Positions 1 through 7,640 of a stretch of 64,000 nt of DNA are shown here, piece by piece. This stretch comes from Amycolatopsis acidiphila (GTDB lineage: Bacteria > Actinomycetota > Actinomycetes > Mycobacteriales > Pseudonocardiaceae): positions 930,001-994,000 of the forward strand of contig NZ_CP090063.1 of NCBI RefSeq assembly GCF_021391495.1. The letters are read 5' to 3'. Position 1 is the first letter of the stretch; every line of letters begins with the position of its first letter. Both the position numbers and the translations under genes were made by a program. The notes beneath the pieces were generated by a model. The model had not been told where the DNA came from, did not search any database, and worked only from the letters and a program-made list of their open reading frames with translations.

Positions 1-255
1 GGGGTCAACGCCAACTCCGTCTCGGCCGACACCGCCGAGGGCGCCGTGGTGGCCAACATCGCCGACGGCGGCCCGGCCGCCCGGGCCGGCATCGCGGAGG
101 GCGACGTGATCACGAAGGTCGGCGACCGGCTGGTGCGCAACGCCCCCGAGCTGACGGTCGCGGTGCGGGCGCACAACGTCGGCGAGGTCGTGCCCGTGCA
201 GATCGTCCGGCAGGGGCGCCCTCTTGTCGTCGACGTAACCCTGGGTTCCGATTAG
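1..255 (+). CDS. C-terminal PDZ domain of an HtrA-like serine protease (partial, left edge)
   Basis: The reading frame is open from base 1 and ends at 255, so only the last 84 residues are present. They form a PDZ domain: the stretch with AARAGIAEGDVITKVGDR (about residues 26-43) is the carboxylate-binding and beta-strand core typical of HtrA/DegP-family proteases. These are membrane-anchored or secreted quality-control proteases with a trypsin-like domain followed by PDZ. The protease domain lies outside the window. tatB follows 42 bp downstream on the same strand, as with htrA-tatB in Mycobacterium (Rv1223-Rv1224). The HtrA family is a confident call for the domain; which paralogue it is cannot be seen. 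Confidence 0.85.
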   Translation, partial: GVNANSVSADTAEGAVVANIADGGPAARAGIAEGDVITKVGDRLVRNAPELTVAVRAHNVGEVVPVQIVRQGRPLVVDVTLGSD

Positions 256-297
256 CCGGGTACGCTGACCGGGCAAGGGTCACGAGGAGGTTCGCTG

Positions 298-699
298 GTG
301 TTCGATAGCGTGGGCTGGGGCGAGATTCTGGTTCTCATCGTCGCCGGTCTGTTCATCCTCGGCCCGGAGCGGCTGCCCGAGGCGGCGTCGTGGCTGGCGA
401 AGAGCGTGCGCAAGGTGCGGGAGTTCGCCTCCGGTGCGCGCCAGCAGCTGCGGGACGAGATGGGCCCGGAGTTCGAGGACTTCCGCAAGCCGCTGGAGGA
501 CCTGCGGCAGCTGCGCAACTTCGACCCGCGTCGCGCGATCACGAACCACCTCTTCGACGGCGACAGCGACCCGCTCGGCCTCAACGGCACCAGCGGCGGC
601 AGCACGAAGCCCAACGGCTACCCGGCCGTCCCGGTGAAGCCGGAGCAGGAGGCGCTCAAGCCGGGGGAGAGGCCGCCGGTCGACCCGGACGCGACCTGA
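298..699 (+). CDS. tatB: Sec-independent translocase subunit TatB
   Basis: This is a 133-residue TatB homologue of the twin-arginine translocase, which recognises folded precursors together with TatC. It starts with GTG after a GAGG ribosome site. Residues 1-20 form the single N-terminal membrane helix, which ends in the LGPERLP hinge (about 21-27). An amphipathic helix rich in K, R and E follows (about 30-65), then a disordered acidic and proline-rich tail. The position directly after an htrA-type gene supports tatB over tatA, and the length and the E residue in the first helix (GWGEIL) also fit TatB. Confidence 0.93.
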   Translation: MFDSVGWGEILVLIVAGLFILGPERLPEAASWLAKSVRKVREFASGARQQLRDEMGPEFEDFRKPLEDLRQLRNFDPRRAITNHLFDGDSDPLGLNGTSGGSTKPNGYPAVPVKPEQEALKPGERPPVDPDAT

Positions 700-757
700 C
701 TCTTGACAAGTTGACGGCCGGTGCCGGTCGTCGTGCGTGCCACCTGACCCAGAACAC

Positions 758-794
758 AAAAAGGCCCGCCACCCCTCGCGGGGCAGCGGGCCTT
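758..794 (-). terminator. Intrinsic terminator of the mrp operon
   Basis: The 7-bp arms GGCCCGC (763-769) and GCGGGCC (786-792) form a stem. On the minus strand the stem is followed by a run of five T (complement of 758-762). It lies 13 bp beyond the mrp stop codon and is oriented to end leftward transcription. It may also act on tatB read-through from the other side. Confidence 0.8.
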
Positions 795-806
795 CGTGCA
801 GGGCGC

Positions 807-1952
807 TTACCGGCCCTTCGGCGTCACGTTCAGCATCATGCCCGCCAGGCCGCGAGCCCGGACGGACAGCTTCTGCGCCACGTCCTTCAGCACTTCCGCC
901 GCGGGCGCGGCCGGCTCCGCCAGGACGATCGGCGTCCCGGAGTCGCCCTGTTCGCGCAGGCGCGGGTCCAGCGGCACCTGCCCCAGCAGCGGCACCTGCG
1001 AACCGGTCGACTTCGACAGCGAGTCGGCGACCGTCTGGCCACCGCCGGAGCCGAAGATCTCCATGCGTTCCCCGGACGGCGTCTCCAGCCACGACATGTT
1101 CTCGATGACGCCCGCGAGCCGCTGCCGGGTCTGCATCGCGATCGCGCCCGCGCGCTCGGCCACCTCGGCGGCGGCCTGCTGCGGCGTGGTGACCACCAGG
1201 ATCTCGGCGTTCGGGATCAGCTGCGCCACCGAGATCGCGATGTCACCGGTGCCCGGCGGGAGGTCGAGCAGCAGGATGTCCAGATCGCCCCAGAACACGT
1301 CCGCCAGGAACTGCTGCAACGCGCGGTGCAGCATCGGCCCGCGCCACACCACCGGGGTGTTCCCGGGGGTGAACATGCCGATCGAGATCACCTTCACGCC
1401 GTGCGCCTGTGGCGGCATGATCATCGTGTCGACCTTGGTGGGCTTCTCCGTCGTACCCAGCATCCGCGGCACCGAGTGGCCGTAGATGTCGGCGTCGACC
1501 ACGCCCACCGACAGCCCGCGCTCGGCCATCGCGACCGCCAGGTTGACCGTCACGCTGGACTTGCCGACCCCGCCCTTCCCGGACGCGACGCAGTACACCC
1601 GCGTCAGCGACCCCGGCTGCGCGAACGGGATCACCGGCTCGGCCGCGTCCCCGCGCAGGGACTTCCGCAGCTCGGTGCGCTGCTCGTCGCTCATCACGTC
1701 GAGCTCGACCTTCACCTCGCGCACGCCGTCGAGCTTGCCGACGGCCTTGGTGGTGTCGCGGGTGATGGTCTCCTTCAGCGGACAGCCCGCGACGGTCAGG
1801 TACACCGAGACGGTGACGACCCCGTCCGTGCCGACCGCCACGTCCTTGACCATGCCGAGATCGGTGATCGGTTTCTTGATCTCCGGGTCGTAGACGTCCG
1901 CGAGCGCCGCGCGGACATCCTCCACGCTGGGGATCTGCTGCGTGCTGGTCAT
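807..1952 (-). CDS. mrp: Mrp/ApbC family iron-sulfur carrier ATPase
   Basis: This 381-residue P-loop ATPase belongs to the Mrp/NBP35/ApbC family, which binds and transfers [4Fe-4S] clusters to apoproteins in the cytosol. An N-terminal MIP18/DUF59 domain spans about residues 8-90 and contains the CPLK cysteine at 57. The deviant Walker A motif GKGGVGKSS is at about 125-133. The C-terminal CxxC that bridges the cluster in many bacterial and archaeal homologues is not seen: the segment after ENMSW reads ETPSGERMEIFG with no cysteine. It is the last gene of a leftward operon and lies 9 bp after the DUF1003 gene. The order matches Rv1229c in M. tuberculosis. Confidence 0.92.
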   Translation of the reverse strand: MTSTQQIPSVEDVRAALADVYDPEIKKPITDLGMVKDVAVGTDGVVTVSVYLTVAGCPLKETITRDTTKAVGKLDGVREVKVELDVMSDEQRTELRKSLRGDAAEPVIPFAQPGSLTRVYCVASGKGGVGKSSVTVNLAVAMAERGLSVGVVDADIYGHSVPRMLGTTEKPTKVDTMIMPPQAHGVKVISIGMFTPGNTPVVWRGPMLHRALQQFLADVFWGDLDILLLDLPPGTGDIAISVAQLIPNAEILVVTTPQQAAAEVAERAGAIAMQTRQRLAGVIENMSWLETPSGERMEIFGSGGGQTVADSLSKSTGSQVPLLGQVPLDPRLREQGDSGTPIVLAEPAAPAAEVLKDVAQKLSVRARGLAGMMLNVTPKGR

Positions 1953-1961
1953 GCACCCATG

Positions 1962-2483
1962 CTACGTACCGGTAACGGGCTCCGGCGCCTGGCGGTTCGG
2001 TTTCGGCTTCCGGGGCCTGGTGTTGAGGTCCTCGCGCAGCTTGTCCAGCTCGCCACGCAGGTAGTCGCGCGTGGCGACCTCGCCGATCGCGAGCCGCAGC
2101 GCGGCCAGCTCACGGGCCAGGTACTCGGTGTCGGCCTTGGTCTGGGCGGCGCGGTTGCGGTCCTCCTCCAGCGAGACCCGGTCACGGTCGTCCTGCCGGT
2201 TCTGCGCGAGCAGGATCAGCGGCGCCGCATAGGCCGCCTGCGTGGAGAAGGCCAGGTTGAGCAGGATGAACGGGTACGGGTCCCAGCGCAGCGTGGCCGC
2301 CCCGAGGTTGAGCGCGATCCAGACCAGGACGATGAGGGTCTGCCAGAACAGGTACTTGCCGGTGCCGAGGAACCGGGCCAGCCGCTCGGAGAGCCTGCCG
2401 AAGGTGTCCGGATCGAACGCGATGAATCGGCGGCCCGACGCGCGGGGCTGGTCCAGCCGCCGCCTGGGGAGCAGTTCAGGCAC
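1962..2483 (-). CDS. DUF1003 family membrane protein
   Basis: This 173-residue protein has two predicted membrane segments (about residues 47-65, TLIVLVWIALNLGAA, and 70-92, YPFILLNLAFSTQAAYAAP). A charged, helical C-terminal tail follows (about 95-150) that may form a coiled coil. The YPFILLNL core is the hallmark of DUF1003, a widespread actinobacterial family with no settled biochemical function. Its start overlaps the end of the MgtE_N/CBS gene by 8 bp, so the two are probably translationally coupled and may act together at the membrane. The pair corresponds to Rv1231c-Rv1232c. Confidence 0.9.
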   Translation of the reverse strand: MPELLPRRRLDQPRASGRRFIAFDPDTFGRLSERLARFLGTGKYLFWQTLIVLVWIALNLGAATLRWDPYPFILLNLAFSTQAAYAAPLILLAQNRQDDRDRVSLEEDRNRAAQTKADTEYLARELAALRLAIGEVATRDYLRGELDKLREDLNTRPRKPKPNRQAPEPVTGT

Positions 2484-3768
2484 GCTCCACCTCCTCCTTG
2501 TTGGTCACGTCGTGCAGCCCGGTCTCACGCCAGTCCTCGGGCAGCAGGTGGTCGAGCACGTCGTCGACGGTGACGGCGCCGAGCAGGTGGTCCTGGGCGT
2601 CCACGACCGGCCCGCAGGCGAGGTTGTACGCCGCGAAGTAGCGTGTCACCTCCGACAGGGAGGCTCCGGGCCGCAGCGCGGGCAGGTCGGTGTCGACCGC
2701 TGCCGCGACCATCTCCGCGGGTGGTTCGCGCAGCAGGCGCTGGAAGTGCACGACGCCGACATAGCGCCCGGTGGGCGTCGCGGACGGCGGTCGGCACACG
2801 AACACCATCGTCGCGAGCGCGGCGGGCAGGTCGGCGTTGCGGATGTGCGCGAGCGCCTCGGCGACCGTCGCGTCCGGGGTGACCACCACCGGCTCGGGCG
2901 TCATGAGCCCGCCCGCGGTGTGCGACGAGTAGGCCAGCAGCCGCTTGACCGGCTCGGACTCCTCCGGCTCCATCAGCTCCAGCAGCCTGCTCTGGTCGGC
3001 CGGGTTCAGCTCGGCGAGCAGGTCGGCGGCGTCGTCGGGGTTCATCGCCTCGAGGATGTCGGCCGCGCGGTCCTCGGACAGGTGCTGCAGCAGCTCCTTC
3101 TGGTCGTCCTCGGGCAGCTCCTCGAGCACGTCCGCGAGGCGCTCGTCGTCCATCGAGTCCGCGACCTCGTGCTTGCGCTTGGTCGGCAGGTCCCGCACGG
3201 TCGCGGCGATGTCGACCGCGCGCATCGTGTCGAACAGCATCAGCAGCTGGCCCGCGCCCTGCGGCTGGCCGGTCAGGTCCGTCAGGCCGAGGCCGGAGAC
3301 CTCGTTCCAGGGCAGCACCTGCAGGGACGAGCGGCGGCGGCCGAGGCCGAGGCGGCCGGTGCGCTCGCGGACCGCGAGCCTGGCGAGCACCCAGTCACGG
3401 GTGCGCAGCGGCTCCATCGCGGCGTCCACGACGGTGATCCTGGCGCCGGTCTCCCGCAGCTGGGCGTGCGCGTCGATGAGCTGGCCGAGGACGAGGACCT
3501 CGTTGGGGCGCTGGTGGAACTGGCGCATGTTGACCGAGCCGGTCGCGAGCGTGACGGCGTTCGGCTCGATCGAGGTGACCCGCAGCATCGGCACGAACAC
3601 CCGCCGCCGGGTCGACAGCTCGACCACGAGCCCGAGCACCCGCGGCGGCTGCTGGTCCAGCCGCAGCCCGACGACGAGGTCGCGGACCTTGCCGATGGAC
3701 TCGCCGTCCGGCCCGAACACCGGCAACCCGGCCAGCTGGGCGGCGAAGACCCTGTTCACGGGTGGCAT
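2476..3768 (-). CDS. MgtE N-domain and CBS-domain protein without the transporter domain
   Basis: The 430-residue protein is soluble, with no membrane segment. A PRC-barrel-like N terminus (about residues 1-90, starting FAAQLAGLPVFGPDGESIGK) precedes an MgtE_N helical repeat region (about 185-290) rich in EELPEDD and MNPDDAADLL motifs. A CBS pair follows (about 290-405), including GGLMTPEP. In true MgtE channels these domains sense Mg2+ and nucleotides and gate the pore. Here the pore is missing, so the protein may regulate a partner, perhaps the overlapping DUF1003 membrane protein; that is inference. It corresponds to Rv1232c. Confidence 0.9.
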   Translation of the reverse strand: MPPVNRVFAAQLAGLPVFGPDGESIGKVRDLVVGLRLDQQPPRVLGLVVELSTRRRVFVPMLRVTSIEPNAVTLATGSVNMRQFHQRPNEVLVLGQLIDAHAQLRETGARITVVDAAMEPLRTRDWVLARLAVRERTGRLGLGRRRSSLQVLPWNEVSGLGLTDLTGQPQGAGQLLMLFDTMRAVDIAATVRDLPTKRKHEVADSMDDERLADVLEELPEDDQKELLQHLSEDRAADILEAMNPDDAADLLAELNPADQSRLLELMEPEESEPVKRLLAYSSHTAGGLMTPEPVVVTPDATVAEALAHIRNADLPAALATMVFVCRPPSATPTGRYVGVVHFQRLLREPPAEMVAAAVDTDLPALRPGASLSEVTRYFAAYNLACGPVVDAQDHLLGAVTVDDVLDHLLPEDWRETGLHDVTNKEEVERA

Positions 3769-3778
3769 GGGGCCCAGG

Positions 3779-4645
3779 TTATAGCGAGTTCGAACCCGCC
3801 GCCCAGCAGGTGATGGCGGCGAGGCGCGCCGGCCCGGGGAAACCGCCGTACTCCAGTGACCGCAGCCAGTTCTGCACCCCGCGCACGAGTGTCCACGCCC
3901 GGGCCCGGCCGGCGTCGAGTCCGGCCGCGGCGACGATCACGGCGAACTTCGCATCCACTGTGGACTCGGTCATTCTGTTCCACAACAGCGGAATCACGCC
4001 GAATTCGGGATCGCCCGCGACCGGCTTGGGGTCGATCACCAGCCAGGGCTCGCGGGTTCCGGCGAGCACGTTCTCGTAGTGCAGATCCTCGTTCACCAGC
4101 AGGGATCCCGGCCTCGAGTCCCGGCACACCTGGACGGCCGCGTCGAGCAGTCGCCGGGGGATCGGCTCGCCAAGGCGCCGCCACTTCGCGGGCAGCTCTT
4201 CCGCCAGCCGCGCAGCCGGGAGCCGGCGGATCGAGGCGGGCGCCGGCACGGCGAGCCGGCGCAGCAGCCGGGCCGCGATCTCGACCGCCGCGCCGATCGG
4301 CTCGACGGCGAGGGTCCGGGTGGGATCCAGCCGCTCCAGCAGCAGTACCCCCGGCGCACTTTCCAGCAGCAGTACGGATCCCGAACCGTGCCAAGTGGAC
4401 AGTGCGACGGGCTCGCCGCGGGTTTCCGCGTCCACCCGGGTGAGCTTGAGAGCCGCGGGGGAGCCGTCCGCGCGGGTCACCGGCAGGACCACGCCGAGAC
4501 AGCCGTGCATCGGCTCGCCGTCGGGGCTCAGCTGCCACTCACGGCAGTACCGCGCAGCCAGCGCGGGCAGCTCCGCCAGCCACGCCCGCCCGGCGTCGCC
4601 CTCGCGGCGGGCGATCTCCTCGGCGAACGCCGTCGGGATGCGCAT
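3779..4645 (-). CDS. Aminoglycoside/hydroxyurea phosphotransferase-like kinase, APH(6) family
   Basis: This 288-residue kinase-fold protein resembles the streptomycin 6-kinase/hydroxyurea kinase family. I chose the ATG at 4645 (MRIPTAFAEE); the open frame extends further upstream but into the divergent slipin leader. The catalytic loop reads NEDLHYENVL (about residues 184-193): the Asp and Asn are kept, but the His of the usual HGDLHxxN is Asn. The metal-binding segment VIDPKPVAGDPEF is present. The gene is 10 bp upstream of the MgtE_N gene on the same strand. Resistance is only a family-level guess; many chromosomal members have unknown substrates. Confidence 0.8.
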   Translation of the reverse strand: MRIPTAFAEEIARREGDAGRAWLAELPALAARYCREWQLSPDGEPMHGCLGVVLPVTRADGSPAALKLTRVDAETRGEPVALSTWHGSGSVLLLESAPGVLLLERLDPTRTLAVEPIGAAVEIAARLLRRLAVPAPASIRRLPAARLAEELPAKWRRLGEPIPRRLLDAAVQVCRDSRPGSLLVNEDLHYENVLAGTREPWLVIDPKPVAGDPEFGVIPLLWNRMTESTVDAKFAVIVAAAGLDAGRARAWTLVRGVQNWLRSLEYGGFPGPARLAAITCWAAGSNSL

Positions 4646-4731
4646 CCACCCAGGATGCCGCACGAGTTGGCCGCCGGAGCCGTGTGACGGGGGTAACATC
4701 GGGCAGAGGCACTAGCCCCCGGGGAGCGGCC

Positions 4732-5592
4732 ATGGTGGTGGAACTCGTCTCCATAATCGCCGTCGCAGGTGTGACCTGGCTCGGCGCGAGCGTGCGTGTG
4801 ATCAAGCAGTACGAGCGCGGCCTGGTGTTCCGGTTCGGCCGGGTGCGGGCGCAGGTCCGCGAGCCCGGGCTGGCGATGCTGCTGCCGGTCGCGGACCGGC
4901 TGCAGAAGGTCAACATGCAGATCGTGACCCTGCCGGTGCCCGCGCAGGAGGGCATCACGCGGGACAACGTCACCGTCCGCGTGGACGCCGTCGTGTACTT
5001 CAAGGTCATCGATCCGGTGGTGGCCGCGGTGAACGTGCAGGACTACCGGTTCGCCGTCGGGCAGGTGGCCCAGACCTCGCTGCGCTCGATCATCGGCAAG
5101 AGCGACCTCGACGACCTGCTGTCCAACCGCGAACGGCTCAACCAGGGCCTCGAGCTGATGATCGACAGCCCGGCGCTGGACTGGGGCGTGCACATCGACC
5201 GGGTGGAGATCAAGGACGTCGCGCTGCCCGAGACGATGAAGCGGTCCATGTCGCGGCAGGCCGAGGCCGAACGTGAGCGCCGCGCCAGGGTCATCTCGGC
5301 GGACGGCGAGTTCCAGGCCTCGACGAAGCTGGCCCAGGCGGCCGCCGTGATGGCCGACACCCCGGCCGCGCTGCAGCTGCGGCTGCTGGAGACGGTGGTG
5401 CAGGTGTCGGCGGAGAAGAACTCGACGCTCGTGCTGCCGTTCCCGGTGGAGCTGCTGCGCTTCGTCGACCAGTACACGAAGCCGGCCACGCCCTCGGACG
5501 AGCCGGCGCCCCCGAAGGAAGCGGCGCCCGCGAAGGAGGCGGCCAACGGGCAGGCGCCTCCGCTGCCGCGCGCCTCCGACGACCCCGCGTGA
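4732..5592 (+). CDS. Slipin/stomatin-like SPFH (band 7) membrane protein
   Basis: The 286-residue protein starts at the ATG at 4732, after GGGAG; an in-frame ATG at 4684 would add 16 unlikely residues. It has one N-terminal membrane helix (about 2-22), then the SPFH/band 7 domain (about 25-200) opening with VIKQYERGLVFRFGRV, the classic slipin signature. A coiled-coil-prone segment follows (REAEAERERRARV-like, about 170-190), then an Ala/Pro/Glu tail. Such proteins oligomerise on the inner face of the membrane and organise lipid microdomains. It is divergent from the kinase-like gene. No NfeD partner gene is next to it, which is unusual for prokaryotic slipins. Confidence 0.9.
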   Translation: MVVELVSIIAVAGVTWLGASVRVIKQYERGLVFRFGRVRAQVREPGLAMLLPVADRLQKVNMQIVTLPVPAQEGITRDNVTVRVDAVVYFKVIDPVVAAVNVQDYRFAVGQVAQTSLRSIIGKSDLDDLLSNRERLNQGLELMIDSPALDWGVHIDRVEIKDVALPETMKRSMSRQAEAERERRARVISADGEFQASTKLAQAAAVMADTPAALQLRLLETVVQVSAEKNSTLVLPFPVELLRFVDQYTKPATPSDEPAPPKEAAPAKEAANGQAPPLPRASDDPA

Positions 5593-5671
5593 GGGGATTC
5601 ATATGCGATGACGGGCACCGACGGTCATACTCGGCGGTAATAAACCGCGCGAAGACATAGGAGTCACAGCA

Positions 5672-6868
5672 ATGGCCCGTCTGGCCCAGACCGCCGGTCT
5701 TTCCGAGGTGCAGTCGGAGATCCTGTCGACGGTGCGCACGTTCGTCGACAAGGAGATCATTCCGCACGCGCAGGAGCTGGAGCATGCGGACGCGTACCCG
5801 GCGGACATCGTCGAGGGCATGAAGGAGATGGGCCTGTTCGGGATCACGATCCCGGAGGAGTACGGCGGGCTTGGCGAGTCGCTGCTGACCTACGCGCTGG
5901 TGGTCGAGGAGATCGCGCGCGGCTGGATGAGCGTGTCCGGTGTGATCAACACGCATTTCATCGTGGCGCACATGATTTCCCGGCACGGCACCGAGGAGCA
6001 GAAGCGGAAGTACCTGCCGAAGATGGCGGCGGGGGAGATCCGCGGTTCTTTTTCCATGTCGGAGCCGGACCTGGGCTCGGATGTGGCGGCGATCAAGACC
6101 CGCGCCCGGCGCGACGGCCACGACTACGTGGTCGACGGCGCGAAGATGTGGCTGACCAACGGTGGCAGCTCGAACCTGATCGCTTTGCTGGTCAAGACCG
6201 ACGAGGGCGCCGACAAAGCCCACCAGAACCTCACGACTTTCCTGGTGGAGAAGCCCGAGGGGTTCGGCGAGGTGGTGCCGGGGCTGACGATCCCCGGGAA
6301 GATCGACAAGATGGGCTACAAGGGTGTCGACACCACGGAGGCGGTGTTTGACGGCTTCCGCATCCCCGCCGCCCAGGTCCTCGGCGAGGCGCCGGGCAAG
6401 GGCTTCTCGTTCATGATGGACGGCATCGAGGTCGGCCGGGTGAACGTGGCGGCGCGCGCGTGCGGGATCGCGATCCGGTCGTTCGAGCTGGCGATCGAGT
6501 ACGCCCAGCAGCGCAAGACGTTCGGCAAGCCGATCGCCGAGCACCAGGCGATCGCGTTCAAGCTCGCGGAGATGGCCACGAAGGTCGAGGCGGCGCACCT
6601 GATGATGGTGAACGCGGCCAGGCTGAAGGACACCGGCGAGCGCAACGACGTCGCGGCGGGGATGGCGAAGCTGATCGCGTCGGAGTACTGCGCGGAGGTC
6701 ACGCAGGAGGCGTTCCGCATCCACGGCGGGTACGGGTACTCGAAGGAGTACGAGATCGAGCGCCTGATGCGGGAGGCGCCGTTCCTGCTGATCGGCGAGG
6801 GCACGAGCGAGATCCAGAAGACGATCATCAGCCGCGGCCTGCTGCGGGAGTACCGCTCGAAGGGCTGA
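5672..6868 (+). CDS. Acyl-CoA dehydrogenase
   Basis: This 398-residue flavoenzyme of the acyl-CoA dehydrogenase superfamily introduces an alpha,beta double bond into acyl-CoA thioesters and passes electrons to ETF. The N-terminal helical, middle beta (ending near FRIPAAQVLGEAPGKG) and C-terminal helical domains are complete. The substrate signature SMSEPDLGSDVA (about 129-140) is clear. The C-terminal motif GEGTSEIQ (about 377-384) carries the Glu expected as the catalytic base. It has a GGAG ribosome site and 79 bp of upstream intergenic sequence, so it is probably monocistronic. The exact chain length or branching of the substrate cannot be read. Confidence 0.93.
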   Translation: MARLAQTAGLSEVQSEILSTVRTFVDKEIIPHAQELEHADAYPADIVEGMKEMGLFGITIPEEYGGLGESLLTYALVVEEIARGWMSVSGVINTHFIVAHMISRHGTEEQKRKYLPKMAAGEIRGSFSMSEPDLGSDVAAIKTRARRDGHDYVVDGAKMWLTNGGSSNLIALLVKTDEGADKAHQNLTTFLVEKPEGFGEVVPGLTIPGKIDKMGYKGVDTTEAVFDGFRIPAAQVLGEAPGKGFSFMMDGIEVGRVNVAARACGIAIRSFELAIEYAQQRKTFGKPIAEHQAIAFKLAEMATKVEAAHLMMVNAARLKDTGERNDVAAGMAKLIASEYCAEVTQEAFRIHGGYGYSKEYEIERLMREAPFLLIGEGTSEIQKTIISRGLLREYRSKG

Positions 6869-6978
6869 ACGGGGGACGCGCCGGGTAAAAGGGTGGTCAC
6901 GGTCCACCCCGCGGCGGGGTCGCGTGGTTTCCTAGGCATTGGCAGGATGGAACCCCGCTCGAACTCCCAGTACAGGTG

Positions 6979-7515
6979 ATGACCGTGACCAGCCCGTTTT
7001 CCTCGTCAGGCCGTCCCGCGCAGGGGCTGCCCCGTACGCCGACGCCGCCCAGCGGCTGGCCGATCGGCTCGTACTCGACCTACGCGGAGGCACAACGCGC
7101 GGTCGAGCACCTCGCGGACAGCGACTTCGCGGTCGAGGACGTGACCATCGTCGGCGTGGACCTGATGCTCGTGGAACGTGTGATCGGCCGCCTGTCCTGG
7201 GGCAAGGTGCTCGGCACGGGTGCGATCTCCGGGGCGTGGTTCGGCCTGTTCGTCGGCATCCTGCTCGGCCTGTTCAGCGGCGGCGGTCCCGGCATCCACT
7301 ACCAGCCCGTCCTCGTCGGCCTGATCTCCGGCATGCTGTTCGGCGTCGTGTTCGCCGGCATCAGCTACGCCTCCACCCGTGGCCGCCGCGACTTCTCCTC
7401 CTCCAGCCAGCTCGTCGCGGGCCGGTACGACGTGCTCTGCCAGCCGCGCAACGCCGAGCAGGGGCGCACTCTGCTGGCGAAGCTCGCCATGCGTCCATCC
7501 GGGTCAACGAGCTGA
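6979..7515 (+). CDS. General stress protein 17M-like (YflT-type) membrane protein
   Basis: The 178-residue protein has an N-terminal domain beginning IGSYSTYAEAQRAVEHLAD (about 25-70), the fold of the general stress protein 17M/YflT family. Two glycine-rich hydrophobic segments follow (about 77-100 and 108-128), then an Arg/Ser-rich end that returns to a short alpha/beta element (RYDVLCQP). ATG 6979 and GTG 6976 are both possible starts. It lies just before the lpqY promoter, like Rv1234 in M. tuberculosis. Its role is unknown; an envelope stress function is inferred from the family name only. Confidence 0.8.
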   Translation: MTVTSPFSSSGRPAQGLPRTPTPPSGWPIGSYSTYAEAQRAVEHLADSDFAVEDVTIVGVDLMLVERVIGRLSWGKVLGTGAISGAWFGLFVGILLGLFSGGGPGIHYQPVLVGLISGMLFGVVFAGISYASTRGRRDFSSSSQLVAGRYDVLCQPRNAEQGRTLLAKLAMRPSGSTS

Positions 7516-7532
7516 ATCGTTGCCGAAGTGGC

Positions 7533-7561
7533 TTGCGGCTGATCATCCCCCGGCATAGGTT
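7533..7561 (+). promoter_or_regulatory. Candidate housekeeping promoter of lpqY-sugABC
   Basis: A -35-like TTGCGG (7533-7538) and a -10-like TAGGTT (7556-7561) are separated by 17 bp. They lie about 80 bp upstream of the lpqY start, which has a strong AAGGAGG ribosome site (7630-7636). The pattern matches primary sigma factor promoters of actinomycetes. No transcription start has been seen. Confidence 0.5.
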
Positions 7562-7640
7562 GATTTCCCACCGATCCACAGGCACGTCGTAGTGCGGGTG
7601 CGGTCTCCCGCCGGCGTGCGCGTCGGGTGAAGGAGGCCTG

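Noticed and set aside
390..2573. Plus-strand open frame of 727 codons across tatB, mrp and the DUF1003 gene
   Set aside because: It is out of frame with tatB and antisense to mrp, contains the mrp terminator, and has low-complexity composition.
4684..4731. Upstream ATG for the slipin gene
   Set aside because: It would add a Gly/Ser/Thr-rich stretch before the membrane helix and lacks a ribosome site; ATG 4732 has GGGAG.
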